NCBI GenBank assembly: GCA_023313575.1
Contig: JAJTTP010000024.1
Span: forward strand, 124,001 to 188,000
Origin: Eutypella sp. D-1
Lineage: Eukaryota > Ascomycota > Sordariomycetes > Xylariales > Diatrypaceae
Direction of reading: 5' to 3'
Length of the DNA: 64,000 bases
The position numbers and the translations under genes are program-made. Positions within the stretch are counted from its first letter, which is position 1. The number at the start of each line of letters is the position of its first letter. This document shows positions 11,168-22,311 of this stretch, in pieces. A model generated the notes under the pieces. It saw only the letters and a program-made list of their open reading frames with translations. It was not told the DNA's origin and made no database searches.

Positions 11168-12559
11168 TCAGCGACGGGTTGAAGCAGTCCGAACCGCCTC
11201 GTAAGTCTTCCTCTCAAACTCTGCAAATAGACCGAGACAATCCGGATCACCGGCCGGAAAGACTTGGCTACCGTATATCCCGCTCAGACCATTCATTCTA
11301 TCCATCCAGAAGAAGATATTCAGTAGTGCGCCCCAATGCATGGTACCTTTGGGTCTTCTCCCCGGCAAATCCTCAAGCACGACCATTCCGCCCATCGCAT
11401 AGGTGACCTGAGTTCCTATCGGCAGCCCCCCGTAGATGTTATTCGTATTCTCATTGCGCCTCAACACATTCATGACGCCGTTGCGTGTGGTGGGGCTCAT
11501 GTCCGGGCGAAAGAGCTCGTCCACCATGGCGCTTTGCAGAAGCACACCGTCGTTCGCGGTGAGGCTATGCATCACCTTCTGGTAGTCCGCGATTGTGCCG
11601 TAAGCGCCAGAGCCACCGCTATCGCCAACAGTATCCAGCGGCCACACAGTCTCGGGCGTCCACTCCACCGGACCAGGCCTTGACTTTCGAATGCTCACAT
11701 CCGCCAGACGACTATACAGGTCGGGGTGTTCGCGCGGTCGGAAACATATCGACTTAATACTCAGCGGTGCGGCAACGTGTTTCTGTATGTAACTCTCCAG
11801 CGACATGCCGCTGACGCGCTCAACCATGAAGCCGACAAAGTCGACCCCGGCTGTACGGACTCAGTAAATGATATTCACATCGAGATGACATCCATAGACT
11901 TACTTCCGTATATCCACCCCTCACCAGGTTCAAAAAGGAGGGGCGCTAGACATCGGTCCAGTAATGGGAGGCTCAAGTCCCCGAACTTGGTGTAGCTCAG
12001 CCCCGAAGTATGAGTGAGAAGATGTCTGTGGTCAGACGATAGACTTGTCAGTACCCGCCAATCCCTCGAAACCACTGCAACAGGAGAAACGCACCGTGGA
12101 GTGATGGCATTCTTTGCCTTGACGCGCGTCGGGGGGCCTTCTCCGTCCTTCGACGGGACTTGCACCTCGATGTTCTTAAGTTCAGGAAGGAGACGTGTGA
12201 CGTCCTCGTCGAGGGTGAAGTGGCCGCGCTCAACGCACTGCAATGCGGCCACAGCGGTCAGAAGCTTCGTGCAGGACCCCAGCCAAAGGAGAGTATCGAG
12301 CTCAAAAGGCTTCTCTAAAGCCTCGCTATCTTTCAGGGTGCGGGCCCCAAACGATTTGGTGTATGAGTATGACCCTAATTCGGGTAGAGATAGCCCAGCA
12401 AGTCAGCATTCAGGAGATATAAACATGCCGAACTGTGATAGATCACAGAATGTGGCAATGGAGGAAGGACAAACCATCGGTGCTACTCGCTGCCAGTACC
12501 GCACCCGGTATGACTTTCTTGTTCACAGCGGCCTCGAACGTGGACTCAATTGAAGACAT
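11168..12559 (-). CDS. LovD-like transesterase / beta-lactamase-fold esterase
   Basis: Serine hydrolase of the beta-lactamase/family VIII esterase fold that includes LovD, which moves acyl groups from a PKS or thioester onto an alcohol. Four exons: 12475-12559, 12095-12374, 11904-12025 and 11168-11850, exactly 389 codons plus stop. The SxxK nucleophile/base pair is visible in GSCTKLL near residue 61, and the catalytic Tyr in HTSGLSYTKFG near 131. The C-terminal HWGALLN segment replaces the usual KTG-like box, as in family VIII. There is no signal peptide. It faces the methyltransferase tail to tail with a 220-bp gap. It may couple the polyketide chain to a second molecule or remove an acyl protecting group. 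Confidence 0.92.
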
Positions 12560-13134
12560 CGTTAAACCTGGCGATTCTATCCTTGTCTTTGATGAGACTT
12601 TGGGGTAGGAGTATATTGCTTACATACCTAAGTAGATTGCTCAGATCAATTCAGCTATCTCGACTGCTTACAGCGGATGCCTTACTTAGGTGCCTATTCC
12701 TTCAAAGTAGGTGGTCATCTAACCAATACAGGAAGCTGTTAAAGCCCCCTGGAATCGCGGTATAGAAGGTTAAGGGCGCTGTGTCAGCTGGCTAGGCTAA
12801 GACCCTAGCCCTGTAAGCAAGATCTAGCTCGCCTGTCACCTAGTACAAAAAGCAAGACGTGCATTCTTACGATTCGGACTTGTCAAGGTCCGTCGTATAG
12901 TCCAATCAAAAACTGTATATTTCTATCACGGGCTCCTACAGCATTTAGAAAGTCTTTCATCCCCTGCGAGAACCACCCACCCAGTAGACCTTAAGTGACA
13001 CGGAAAGTATCGATGTAGATGCTACTCCGAAGGAACACCAAGGACCATGTTTTCCTTTAAAGCCCGAGGTCTGTTACTTTAGAGTGGCATGCTCAGAAGG
13101 ACTGAAAGTATATTATACACAACATTCATCTAGT
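12560..13134. other. Intergenic, no gene seen
   Basis: Upstream of the LovD-like gene and downstream of the aminotransferase. Only short ORFs without family resemblance are present. Presumably it holds the promoter of the LovD-like gene. Confidence 0.5.
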
Positions 13135-14856
13135 TTACAGCTTCAACAACGGCTCATGCTGTTTCACAAAATCACCAACAGCCACTACAAACCTATCGAG
13201 TACCTCTTCTGGGATATCTAGGATGAGCGCGATGTGGCCCCTATGCTGGACCCAAAAGTCCCTCTCCAGCATGTAAAGCCAGAACAGTGTCTTAAGATCC
13301 TCATCCTCAGGCTCTCCCTCCTCCTTACAGCTTATCGGGGCCCCCACACCACCCTCCACATCGGCGGCGCGCCCCCAGCGCTCCGAGGCGTGCAGGCAGG
13401 CGAGACTGCCGATACCCGTGAACGCGAGGCGGGTGCCGCGCACGGCGTGCTGGAGGCGGGCGCGGAAGGCGTCGCCGCGGACCGAGTGCTCGTCGGCGCG
13501 GGCGGGGGTGTAGACGCGCGACATGGCGGCGTGCGCCGCGTGTAGCATCAGCGTGTTGTTCTGGAAGGTGCCGGAGTGGGCGAGCGCGCCGGCGCGTCGC
13601 GGGTCGTACACTGCCATCACGTCGCGCGAGCCCCCGAACGCGCCGAAGGGAAGACCACCGCCTATGTACTTGCCGAGCGTCGTCAGCGTCGGCCAGATCG
13701 GCGTCCGCGCGGCGTCGCCTCCGCGCGAGGGGTCCGTGAACGTCGATTGCAGACCCCCCGCCGCGAGCCGGGACGTCATGACCTCGTCAAGGATGAAGAC
13801 AGAGCCGGCCTGTTCCCGGATGCAAGCGAAACACGTTAGTCGGGCATTTCTCAGTTGCGTCTTGCATTCCGAACGATTTAATGGCACCGTCTTACAAAGA
13901 AGGCCCACGACACCATATCATCAAAAAGGGAATACGTTGGGGAAAAAAATTCAAACACACCTTTTCGCACTCCTCCTGGATCGTGAGCAGGAACTCATAC
14001 GAGCCAGGTATACACCCAGCAGCGCCCTGCATGCCCTCGACAAGAACAGCAGCAATCAGGTTACCACCATCCCGGAACGCACTTCTAACAGCGTCGCAGT
14101 CATTATAGCGCAAGACGACAAAAGTCTCCGAATCGACATTATTCTCCGCACCCGCATACCCGCCATCCCCGTCCACGGGCCGACCGAACGACAGCACGCT
14201 ACCGTGGTACGCGCCGCCGAAGACGACGACCCTGCGGCGTCCCGTATGCCGGCGCGCGGCCGCGAGCGCGTGCAGGTTCGCTTCGGTGCCGGAGTTCGTG
14301 AAGCGCACGTGTCCGAGACCGAAGCGGTCGCATAGCAGGCGCGCAAGGCGCGCCTCCGCGGCCGTCGTGGCGCCGAGCGAGAGGCCCACGCGCGCCGCTG
14401 TCTCTGATATCGCGGCTACTAGCTCCGGGCGCGAGTGGCCGAAGAGCCCCGCTGTCATCTCGCCTACTAGGTCCACGTACCTATCATCTCGGTCAGTCGC
14501 AAAAAAAAAAAAAGAGAAAGAAAAAAAAGAAAGAAAAAGGAAAGAAAAAAAAAAAAGAACATTAGCCCGCAATAGCTCATAGCAGTGCGTCCATATACAG
14601 CCAGGGAAAGAGAAGCCCGATCCCCTTGCGGTTCCTGAACTTACTCATGCCCATCCTCATCAAACACGAGGTGTCCCTCGCCGCGGCTGATGAACACGGG
14701 GAACGGCGGCTGGTACAGCAGGGTGCGGGTGTTGCCACCGGGCAGGCTCTCGAGAGCCTCAGCATGCAGCTCCGCGGACCGCGGGTGGCGCTCCTTATAG
14801 CGCTGCACCGCCTCCGCTAGCGCGGCGTGCAGGTGCTCTTCTCGCTGCTGTCCCAT
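13135..14856 (-). CDS. Class III PLP aminotransferase (glutamate-1-semialdehyde 2,1-aminomutase-like)
   Basis: PLP enzyme of aminotransferase class III, predicted to install or move an amino group. Three exons: 14645-14856, 13961-14480 and 13135-13809, each junction in phase, 468 residues. Visible family marks: the start MGQQREEHLHAALAEAV, then SLPGGNTRTLLYQPPFP, NSGTEANLHAL near residue 131, the PLP-phosphate region AYHGS, the Asp of FILDEVMTSR, and the Schiff-base Lys in TLGKYIGGGLPFGAFGG near 290. Intron 1 carries a long pure T/C run on the coding strand (14500-14560). The exons are much richer in G+C at third positions than the PKS next door. It would aminate an aldehyde or ketone of the polyketide or of a small precursor. 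The left-hand cluster probably ends here. Confidence 0.93.
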
Positions 14857-15354
14857 GCTTGTATTTGAGCGGTGCGGGCGGCCTTGAGTATCTTTTTTAT
14901 TTATTTCCGGCAGTTGAGACGTCGAGCTCGCACGTGAGATCGGTGCACCAAATTGTTGGATGTGAAATGGGTTTTCCAGCCCTTGAGGTGGTGGGTAAAC
15001 TACTGGTGCAAGGCACCATCGGATGCGGAGTTCGCGCGGGGGTGCGGCCACTAGAAGACCTCGGGCCGAACCGCGGGGACCCGCCCTCTCCGACACAATG
15101 GGTCCTCGAACCGCCGCTCCGGACGCCCGCCATGGGCCTGTCACATATCGGATAATAATACTAGTAGCAGTGGCTTGATCTGGAGTTTTCATTTCTAGAC
15201 CATCTACATGAGTCTAATGATATACATACTGTCTATCATTCTATTTACAGTTCTATCATAGTCATTGTCGGGCAGTAGTAAGTAGGTTGTGCTCGACCTT
15301 GGTCAACGTCCCAGAAGATTGCGTTGCAAAGCTCGATCCAGCCTATCGATCTAT
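14857..15354. promoter_or_regulatory. Intergenic between aminotransferase and QNS1
   Basis: About 500 bp, G+C-rich near the aminotransferase start and AT-rich near the QNS1 stop. It should carry the aminotransferase promoter. No operator is recognised. Confidence 0.5.
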
Positions 15355-18300
15355 CTAGTCCACATCCATCCCAGCAGCGCTCATCTTCTCTAGCTCGCGG
15401 TCGATACACTTGAAGCCTAGACTCTGGTAGAACGGCGGATACAGGAATGGTCGAAGCTAGGAGGGGGGTCAGTTAGCCAAGAAAAGAAAAACCAGAGGGG
15501 TTACACGATTTTCTTCGCGCCTTTGCGGTAACGTACATCTATCGATCGAGTTAGTGGAGCTCTTGCTCTATGGATGGTCATATATGTGGACGCTGTACTT
15601 ACCAAATCTGTTATCATCGGGTGAATAGTCGTTGCTAGAAGGGCGAGTTTTAGCCTAGGATCCCTTGAATCTGTCCATTCTACAGTATGGCGGATTCTTA
15701 CCAGTGTAACGCGGGCGTCAGGGTCGTAAGTCTGTTGCTGCAAGTTAGCATACTCATAGGAGATAGATGAAGGGGTGGGCAGCACGTACTTGTGACGATT
15801 GATGGCGTAGTAATGGAAGAACCGCTAAACGACGTCAGATTATGACACCAAATTCTTGACAGCGTAGATGCCTTGGCCTACCTTGACTTTGTCGGCTACT
15901 TGCTTCGGAGTGTACACAGGAGTCGCATCGTCCTTGGCCCGAGGACGGTTCGGTCCCCATTCGTGAGCGAGCCGCTGAAACATGCCGTAAGGGCCCAGCT
16001 TGTCGAATTTACGAAGTCTACATGTTTAAAAGTCGGTCAGTCTTCTGGTACTAGCACATGTTCGTAGTTATAGAAGATCTAGGTTTTCTTATGGGACATA
16101 CCGGCCAAAAACGGTCAGCTCGTCATAAGTCATGCCCATGTCAGCTTCATCAGATTGGACGCTGCAGGAAACGACGTTAGTACCTCAGGTCAAAGTGAAG
16201 ACTACGGCAACTATCAAGCAATAACATGAGATATCTAGGTTCGGGGACGGGAGCTTTGCTTACTAGGTTTCCGTGATCGGTTCCAGCTAGCGACATGTTA
16301 GCAAGCCTATACTGTCACTGTGATTGAAGCTCCTTACCTCGGCAGTCGGTATAGCCGTCAAGAAGTCGTGCAGGCAGGGGAGATCGAAGTTCACCTCGGC
16401 CCACGCAATGAACCTCTTCAGGTCGCTCTTGTCGATGGATCCAATAGGGTTACTGCGAGGCCACGGGTCAGCAGCTGCAACTTCTCGCTCCACGGAGGCA
16501 ATGCGAGCCATAATGTTCGCTGATGTCCCAATCGATTTATGTGTGTGTAAAGGATGGGAAAGTTATAGGACCACTTACATGTCCGCAGATGAGCAATCGT
16601 ACTATATGGCTGTGTTAATCCCGGTGATATTATTCAGGTGGCACACATCTGATTGCACTTTACCTTTGTGAGATACCCACGAAGCGATTCCCTGATTTCA
16701 TTAGACTATTCCAAACTTAAGGTGCATTGGATGCTCACCCGACATTTGCACTACCCAGAACAAGTAGTGAACCGCCCCCGGGTCTCCCGCGCGTTGTTGG
16801 GAGGATCTGGGCAAATTCGTACGCCGTCACCATACGGGACCTCTGGGAGAAATGTGCGTTAGAAACCCATCGATAACATAGTGTGAATACTAGCAATGGA
16901 GGAGGGACGGTCGCCTGGTGGCTTGCATACCGCTTGGATATTCTGGAGGGTCAGATTCTCGGATATCGAGCCGCCCTCGACCTTGAACTTGGGCTCGAAA
17001 TTGAGGGTGTTGATGATGAGATTCCTCTGGGCCTCGTAGACCTGATCGATGTCGAGATTGCAATGGTAGGCGCCGATCGCGGCCGCCAGGTCCCGGGCTC
17101 GCTGTCTCGTCTCTTTTGAGCTTTGTTTCGACATGCCCTGATGATGTCAGCCATTTAATTGATGTATGGGAAGCACCCCCCCCCCTGGAAGAGAAACATA
17201 CCATGTACACGGTGTGGAAGATCTGGTTACACAGCTCCTCTGCGGTCTCGGGGGTCTTGTCTTCGCTGTACTTGGCTATTCGTTTCACATCGGCGATGAC
17301 CTGCTGGTTACCGGCCTTGCACGCTTCAATGACCATTCGGCACATTGAGAATACAATAACTGCTGTCTGAGATTGGCAGTATGTTAGTGCGGGTTTGTAA
17401 GAAACTTCATGCTTGGGCTTCCCGTACCGCACAAGAATCGATACCTGCAGCACACAGTCAGTATTTGTCGCAATGAGACTTATTACCCGCCACTACTTAC
17501 CGCCGGACAAGGGCACCAGATAGCCAGCTACGCCACATCTTCGAAGATAATCCCAGAGGTATGCTCCAGTACACATGGCGATCTCTTCCTCGGGGGAGTA
17601 GTACCGAGGCTCTATCTCCAACGACGGGTAGACTTTGAGATTGATGTCATCCTCGGCGCTGAGGGCGTAGAGCGTCTCGATTCGCTTGTATGCGGGAGCT
17701 TGGACAGATTGCAGGCCCCGAGAGGGCGCAAACCGGTACGCTCTGATCTCCTCGAGGTCAACGGTTGCCGTCACGACTTCAACGTCTGTGAGGCTGAACT
17801 GCGACGCTTGTGCTAATAGTTTCCCGTTGCAGACTATCATGGCGCACCCATCATCTGAAGACTTGTTAGCATTTTCACCTTAGCTTTCGCTCAGGTGAAC
17901 ATACAGTAGAGCCTATCGCCGTCACAGCCCTGTTGATTAGCATAGATATACACGCCCCCGTTCTTCCTCGTAGCTAAGACGACGTAAGCGGCGTTCAACT
18001 ACCGTATAAGGGTTTTCAGTTATAGTATGCCCCCACCTTCCATGATAAGTTGCATGCGCAGGTTCAACTTCCGCAAGGTGAAGTGGGATCCACTCGAATT
18101 CGTGATGACTTCAACCCCATTCAGGGACATGTGATTATGAGGAGGGTCTGGAAGGAAGAGCTCCTCGCAGGTTTCGCAGCCTATAGTCGTGTCGGGCTAT
18201 ACGTAGGGCTGTCAGTTGTCACACATCGGTGACCGAGAACCGGAAGAAACTGACAGTGCTAATGACGGCATCTCCAATCGTGACCTTGATGGATCCCTGC

Positions 18301-18972
18301 AGAGTCTGGATGATGCGAGGCAGGTAATACTCCTCGCAATGTCGAGGGCGGAGCCAGGGGGTGAAGAATCGTTGTTCTCGGCTTCGCAATTACCATTAGT
18401 CCCCAGTCACCCGGCGACGTTCCACTCGTTGCAGCATATTCAGAGCTTACTAGTTCCCGTCGCCAGCAAGATAGAGCTTTGGGCGGATTAAAAGAATCTT
18501 CCCATTGTAGCAGATCTACAGTATGGGTAAGCACGACCACAGACACACACACACACACTCTCTCTCTCTCTCTTCCTGAGTCATTGCACCGTGAACTCAC
18601 CACGCGGCAGTTGAACCTGTTATTGCGGTGGAGCACCGGCATGCCGATATCAAGGAGGATGTCATGGCAGTCCTTATTTTTCAGGATGGTCTCGAGGCAC
18701 TGCCAGCAGTGGAGGTAGAGGTCCTGCTCGAGCAGATGATCGAGGCAACCGTACCCGCAGACCTCGAGCTCCGGACCGACCCGGAGACTGGCACCCGCCT
18801 CCTTGGCCTTGATGATACTCTCGATGATCCCTGCAGATGAGACAAGAGAGGGATGATTAGCAGGTGGCTTTTGTTTCCCTAACTTGTTTGTCCACTCACG
18901 TTTTGTGTTGCCCTCGAAATCGAGAGCCCATTGGTTCAAGTTACATGTTGCAACGGTGATGAGATGCCCCAT
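15355..18972 (-). CDS. QNS1: Glutamine-dependent NAD+ synthetase, 22 exons
   Basis: Makes NAD+ from deamido-NAD+, ATP and glutamine in the cytosol. It looks broken until spliced. Exons: 18900-18972, 18601-18830, 18451-18515, 18255-18381, 18037-18196, 17905-17973, 17501-17854, 17428-17444, 17202-17366, 16931-17137, 16739-16842, 16664-16691, 16579-16601, 16338-16452, 16264-16286, 16102-16161, 15882-16017, 15790-15824, 15702-15731, 15603-15634, 15537-15538, 15355-15456. These sum to 2,157 nt, 718 residues, the usual family length. The glutaminase triad is intact: Glu45 (GPELEV), Lys114 (IRPKLYL), Cys175 (ETCEELF). The synthetase ATP loop SGGIDS spans exons 7-8. KYDCSSADI, SPDDNRFD and LRPFLYP are also present. 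An in-frame ATG six codons upstream exists, but family alignment favours [10 protein letters not shown]. Twenty-one introns is very high for an ascomycete gene. Neighbour of the cluster, perhaps its border. Confidence 0.93.
15537..15538 (-). other. QNS1: Predicted 2-nt microexon of QNS1
   Basis: On the coding strand the two bases AT are flanked by an acceptor (CGATCGATAG, with CTAAC 13 nt upstream) and a strong donor (GTACGT). The upstream exon ends AGATTTG and the downstream exon begins CTTCGACC. G plus AT makes GAT, the conserved Asp of the family's NRFDLRPF block, and restores the frame. Skipping these two bases joins the exons out of frame. The flanking introns would be 64 and 80 nt, normal sizes here. 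Confidence 0.75.
18543..18572. repeat. (AC)n(TC)n microsatellite in QNS1 intron 2
   Basis: About nine AC units followed by about eight TC units, lying wholly within intron 2 of QNS1. Likely length-polymorphic. Confidence 0.9.
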
Positions 18973-20841
18973 TTTGGTATCTGGTCTCAAGTAACTACAA
19001 GATAAAATAGGTGGGACTGTAGGAGGGGTGTCATCAAGTTTATTGTCGCGGATAAGGAAGGCGTTCGGGCAGTAATCCGGGGTTGTCTCTCCGGGTAGTA
19101 GCCGGGAAGTACCTCAGATCGGGGGGAGTTCGGAGATGTAGGGAATACGCAACATGCATAACCCCTCTATCGGCTATGCTTTTATCCCGGGTCGGGTATT
19201 GAATATTCAGAAGATAAGGCAGAGGATAACTGTGGCTGTGCGACGCATGAACATGAGGCTTGTTTTTTGCATTATCTAATTACGTAGATGAAGATTACAA
19301 CGCTGTAATTATGTAATAGGCCGACTTCCGCTATCTCCAGGGCCTACCCGCAACTTTCGACTTATCCTTGCCAAATATGGAGTTACCCAAATCTGGCACT
19401 TGATCTAACCTTAAATCCCAAAAAGGGACGTTCAGATATATTGCCCGTCTTGGACGTTCGGAGGGTGCTAGACTCGATACGGTAGTATTGTAATAGGATG
19501 GGCAAAAGAGGAACTTGAGAATCTTTCCAATTGAGGACTTTTGGTACATATCTTTTTTCCCCGGCGGATGCTCCGGCTCTGAATTTTTTTTCCCTCAATC
19601 GGTAATCACTATCTAAGTAGGTAGGTACATATTTTAAATATGTAGCTCTGCTGCTTTTTGGGTTAAGAATTTGTTATAACGGCCGCTAACTGGGGGGATT
19701 ACGAAGAATTACGAATATACTGGGTCTTAAAGTTATAACCAATCTCAACTGTGCCCAGATGTATATCCAAGCCAAGGGGTTCCAAGTTGGCATCCCTTAA
19801 CTAGTACAAGCTGATAATACCCCTATTCGAGAAATTCATGGATTCCTTCCCAGGTTCGAGAAACCCTACCAGCCCTACCTAACTCCGTTATATATTACAA
19901 TACGTTCTTCTCTACGGAAATATCGCGTGGTACGCGGCGTTAGGTAATCAGGGTCCTCATGCAGGTTTGAGATGGATATAATTTGCTCAAACTATACATA
20001 AACGATCCTCTGGTTACCTACATATAACTATCGACCAAGGCCACACTAGGCTACTACCTGGTAGGGAGGGCTGGAAGTTGTCTGTCATAAGGTTGTACTA
20101 CCGGACGTAGGTAAGATCATTGATGATAAGATACTTGAGTACATACAAAGGTGTGCAACCTAAGCTTTACACATGGGTTAGTTGAACACCCCCGGGTTAT
20201 TCAATTATTCCCACTTTTGATGCAAAAATGACAAGTAAATGGATAAACTAGAGGGAGCTAGGTAACGAGGAGAGTTCAAATCTACATACAATACAGTAGA
20301 GTACAGTACACCTAGAGGACTTGAGAGCACTTCCAAGGGCCCGGGCTTAAGCACCTTGTAATCTTGTAAATCTACCAAACTCTCCAGACCAAATCCTTCC
20401 TATTAACTACAACCAGTCTGCTTTGCAAATTGCAACTTGCAACTTTGCATCTTGCAACCTGCAAAATCTGCAGATTTATATGCTACCTCCAATAATCAAG
20501 CGACCTTACACTTTTTTTTCCCTTCTTCTCTCCAGCTCCATCTCCCTCTCCCTTTTCTCCTAATTCAAGTCCCTTTGGAGAGCTTCCCGTCTACTCTAGG
20601 AATTTAATTAACATCATCCAATACACCCGACTCGCGACCATCTCACCGATTTCCCATCCCTTAACAACGCAGCATTGCATTGCGGTTACGGGGTAGAAAT
20701 TAAAATAAAATACAATAAAATAACGTAACATAGGGAGAGCAGATTATTCCATTATTCCTCGATCGAATACGATAGCGCCCAAGCCATTACGTGTCACTTA
20801 ACTTTCGTCGTCGCCGTCGTCGTCATCACCACCAACCGACC
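18973..20841. promoter_or_regulatory. Divergent intergenic region, QNS1 / VPS74
   Basis: 1.87 kb between two divergent start codons. Mostly AT-rich, with pyrimidine-rich tracts (20510-20570) close to the VPS74 start, typical of fungal promoters and leaders. It includes several TAGGTAGGTA/TACCT-type words and the TTGCAA repeat listed separately. No protein-coding gene is supported. Confidence 0.6.
20422..20468. repeat. Degenerate TTGCAAC tandem repeat in promoter
   Basis: Five or six imperfect copies of a TTGCAA(C/A) word in tandem, about 375-420 bp upstream of the VPS74 start. TTGCAA is palindromic, so it could be a clustered protein-binding site. No direct evidence of function. Confidence 0.7.
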
Positions 20842-22311
20842 ATGTCGTCAGGAGGTTTGACGCGACGCCGCGGAGCCGGTGGGGGAGGAGCCGGCAGCGT
20901 TGCTGGGAACGACGGCGAATCCAGCAACGGTGCCAGTCGCGCCAATTCCGCACAAAATATCCGCGACAGCGCCCCGGAAACGAGCTACGAGAACAGTGAG
21001 AACGGTCACAAGATCGCGTACGACCCGCGCGATATCAGCGAGAGCGCCGAGAGGAGCAAGCAGCCGAAGCTGACCTTGATGGAAGAAGTTATACTCCTGG
21101 GTTTAAAAGACAAACAGGTGCGGTTTAAAAAAAAAAAAAAAAACCCCCTTTCTATATGAGGCTCTACGCGAGGCTCTACGCGACACCGAGAACCACCCCC
21201 CCGTACTAATCAGAGAAATGCTATTTCCGGAAAACAGGGTTACCTCTCCTTCTGGAACGACAATATCAGCTACGCACTCCGGGGTTGCATCGTCCTCGAG
21301 TTAGCATTTCGAGGTCGTATCGCCATGCAGAAAGACGCTTCGAGACGACGGTTTCCCCTGGCTGACCGGGTAATCGAGGTCATTGACGATACTCTTACCG
21401 GCGAGGTACTATTGGACGAGGCATTGAAGATGATGAAGCAGAGCGAGAAGATGAGCGTCGCTTCCTGGATTGACCTAATGAGCGGTATGCAGAGACCCAG
21501 ATGCAGAGACCCAGTTACACACACCTACACATCGTACACACATCTTCTTCTTCTAGTACAGAAATAGGCAGCCAGAGACAGAGACCACGTGCCCCATGCC
21601 ACAGCATTTTAACCATATGAAAATCTGGCTGACCTCCCCCGAAATGAAATGCAGGCGAGACCTGGAATCTCATGAAGATCGGCTACCAGCTGAAGCAGGT
21701 GCGCGAGCGGCTGTGCAAGGGGCTGGTCGATAAGGGCATCCTGCGGACCGAGAAGCGCAACTTCCTGCTCTTCGACATGGCCACGCACCCCGTGGCGGAC
21801 GGCGGCGCCAAGGAGGAGATCCGGCGGCGCGTTAGGAACGTTCTGACCCAGCGCACCGTCGTCCTGCAGGGCTCGCAGTGGCTGCCCGAGAACCTCGAAT
21901 TCCGCTACGTGCGCACCATCTCCATGGTCTGCGCCGCCTACGCCGCCAACGTCCTCGAGAACGCCCTCAGCACCCTCGGTCACGAGGCCCGCGAGCGCGC
22001 CTTCACCCAAACCGACGAGCTCCTCGCCGAGTACTCCCAGTGGCCCTTCGACAGGAAGGTCAGCTCCACCGGTATCGGTGCCAACCTGCCTCAGGCCATA
22101 GCTGATGTACGTCTTATCACCACCTCAATGGCCTTCTCCCCCCTTGTCTTGCACATGCTATTTTTCTGTTTTATCTGCCCAAGGCCCCCTGGGTCGCATA
22201 CTAATTGGCATTTCTCTTCAGGAGGTCAACGCCGCCAAGGACAAGGAGCTCCAGCTCGAGGTCGTCGCCGCCTGCCTTAGCGTCTTCACCCGCCTCGACT
22301 CCCTTCTATAA
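20842..22311 (+). CDS. VPS74: Golgi phosphoprotein 3 / Vps74 (GPP34 family)
   Basis: Peripheral Golgi protein that binds phosphatidylinositol 4-phosphate and holds glycosyltransferases in the Golgi by linking them to COPI. Exons 20842-21117, 21238-21484, 21655-22106 and 22222-22311 give 354 residues. The N-terminal ~75 residues are disordered and include an LTRRR basic patch like the COPI-contacting arginines of the family. The GPP34 core starts at [15 protein letters not shown] and continues through [31 protein letters not shown] and the C-terminal [10 protein letters not shown] chose [10 protein letters not shown] over an in-frame ATG 17 codons upstream because the latter lies in an Arg/His-rich low-complexity leader. 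Intron 1 carries a poly-A run. Confidence 0.95.

Noticed and set aside
15355..18972. QNS1 as a pseudogene
   Set aside because: Unspliced reading shows many stops, but every one falls in a GT-AG intron. The spliced product keeps all catalytic residues and normal length.
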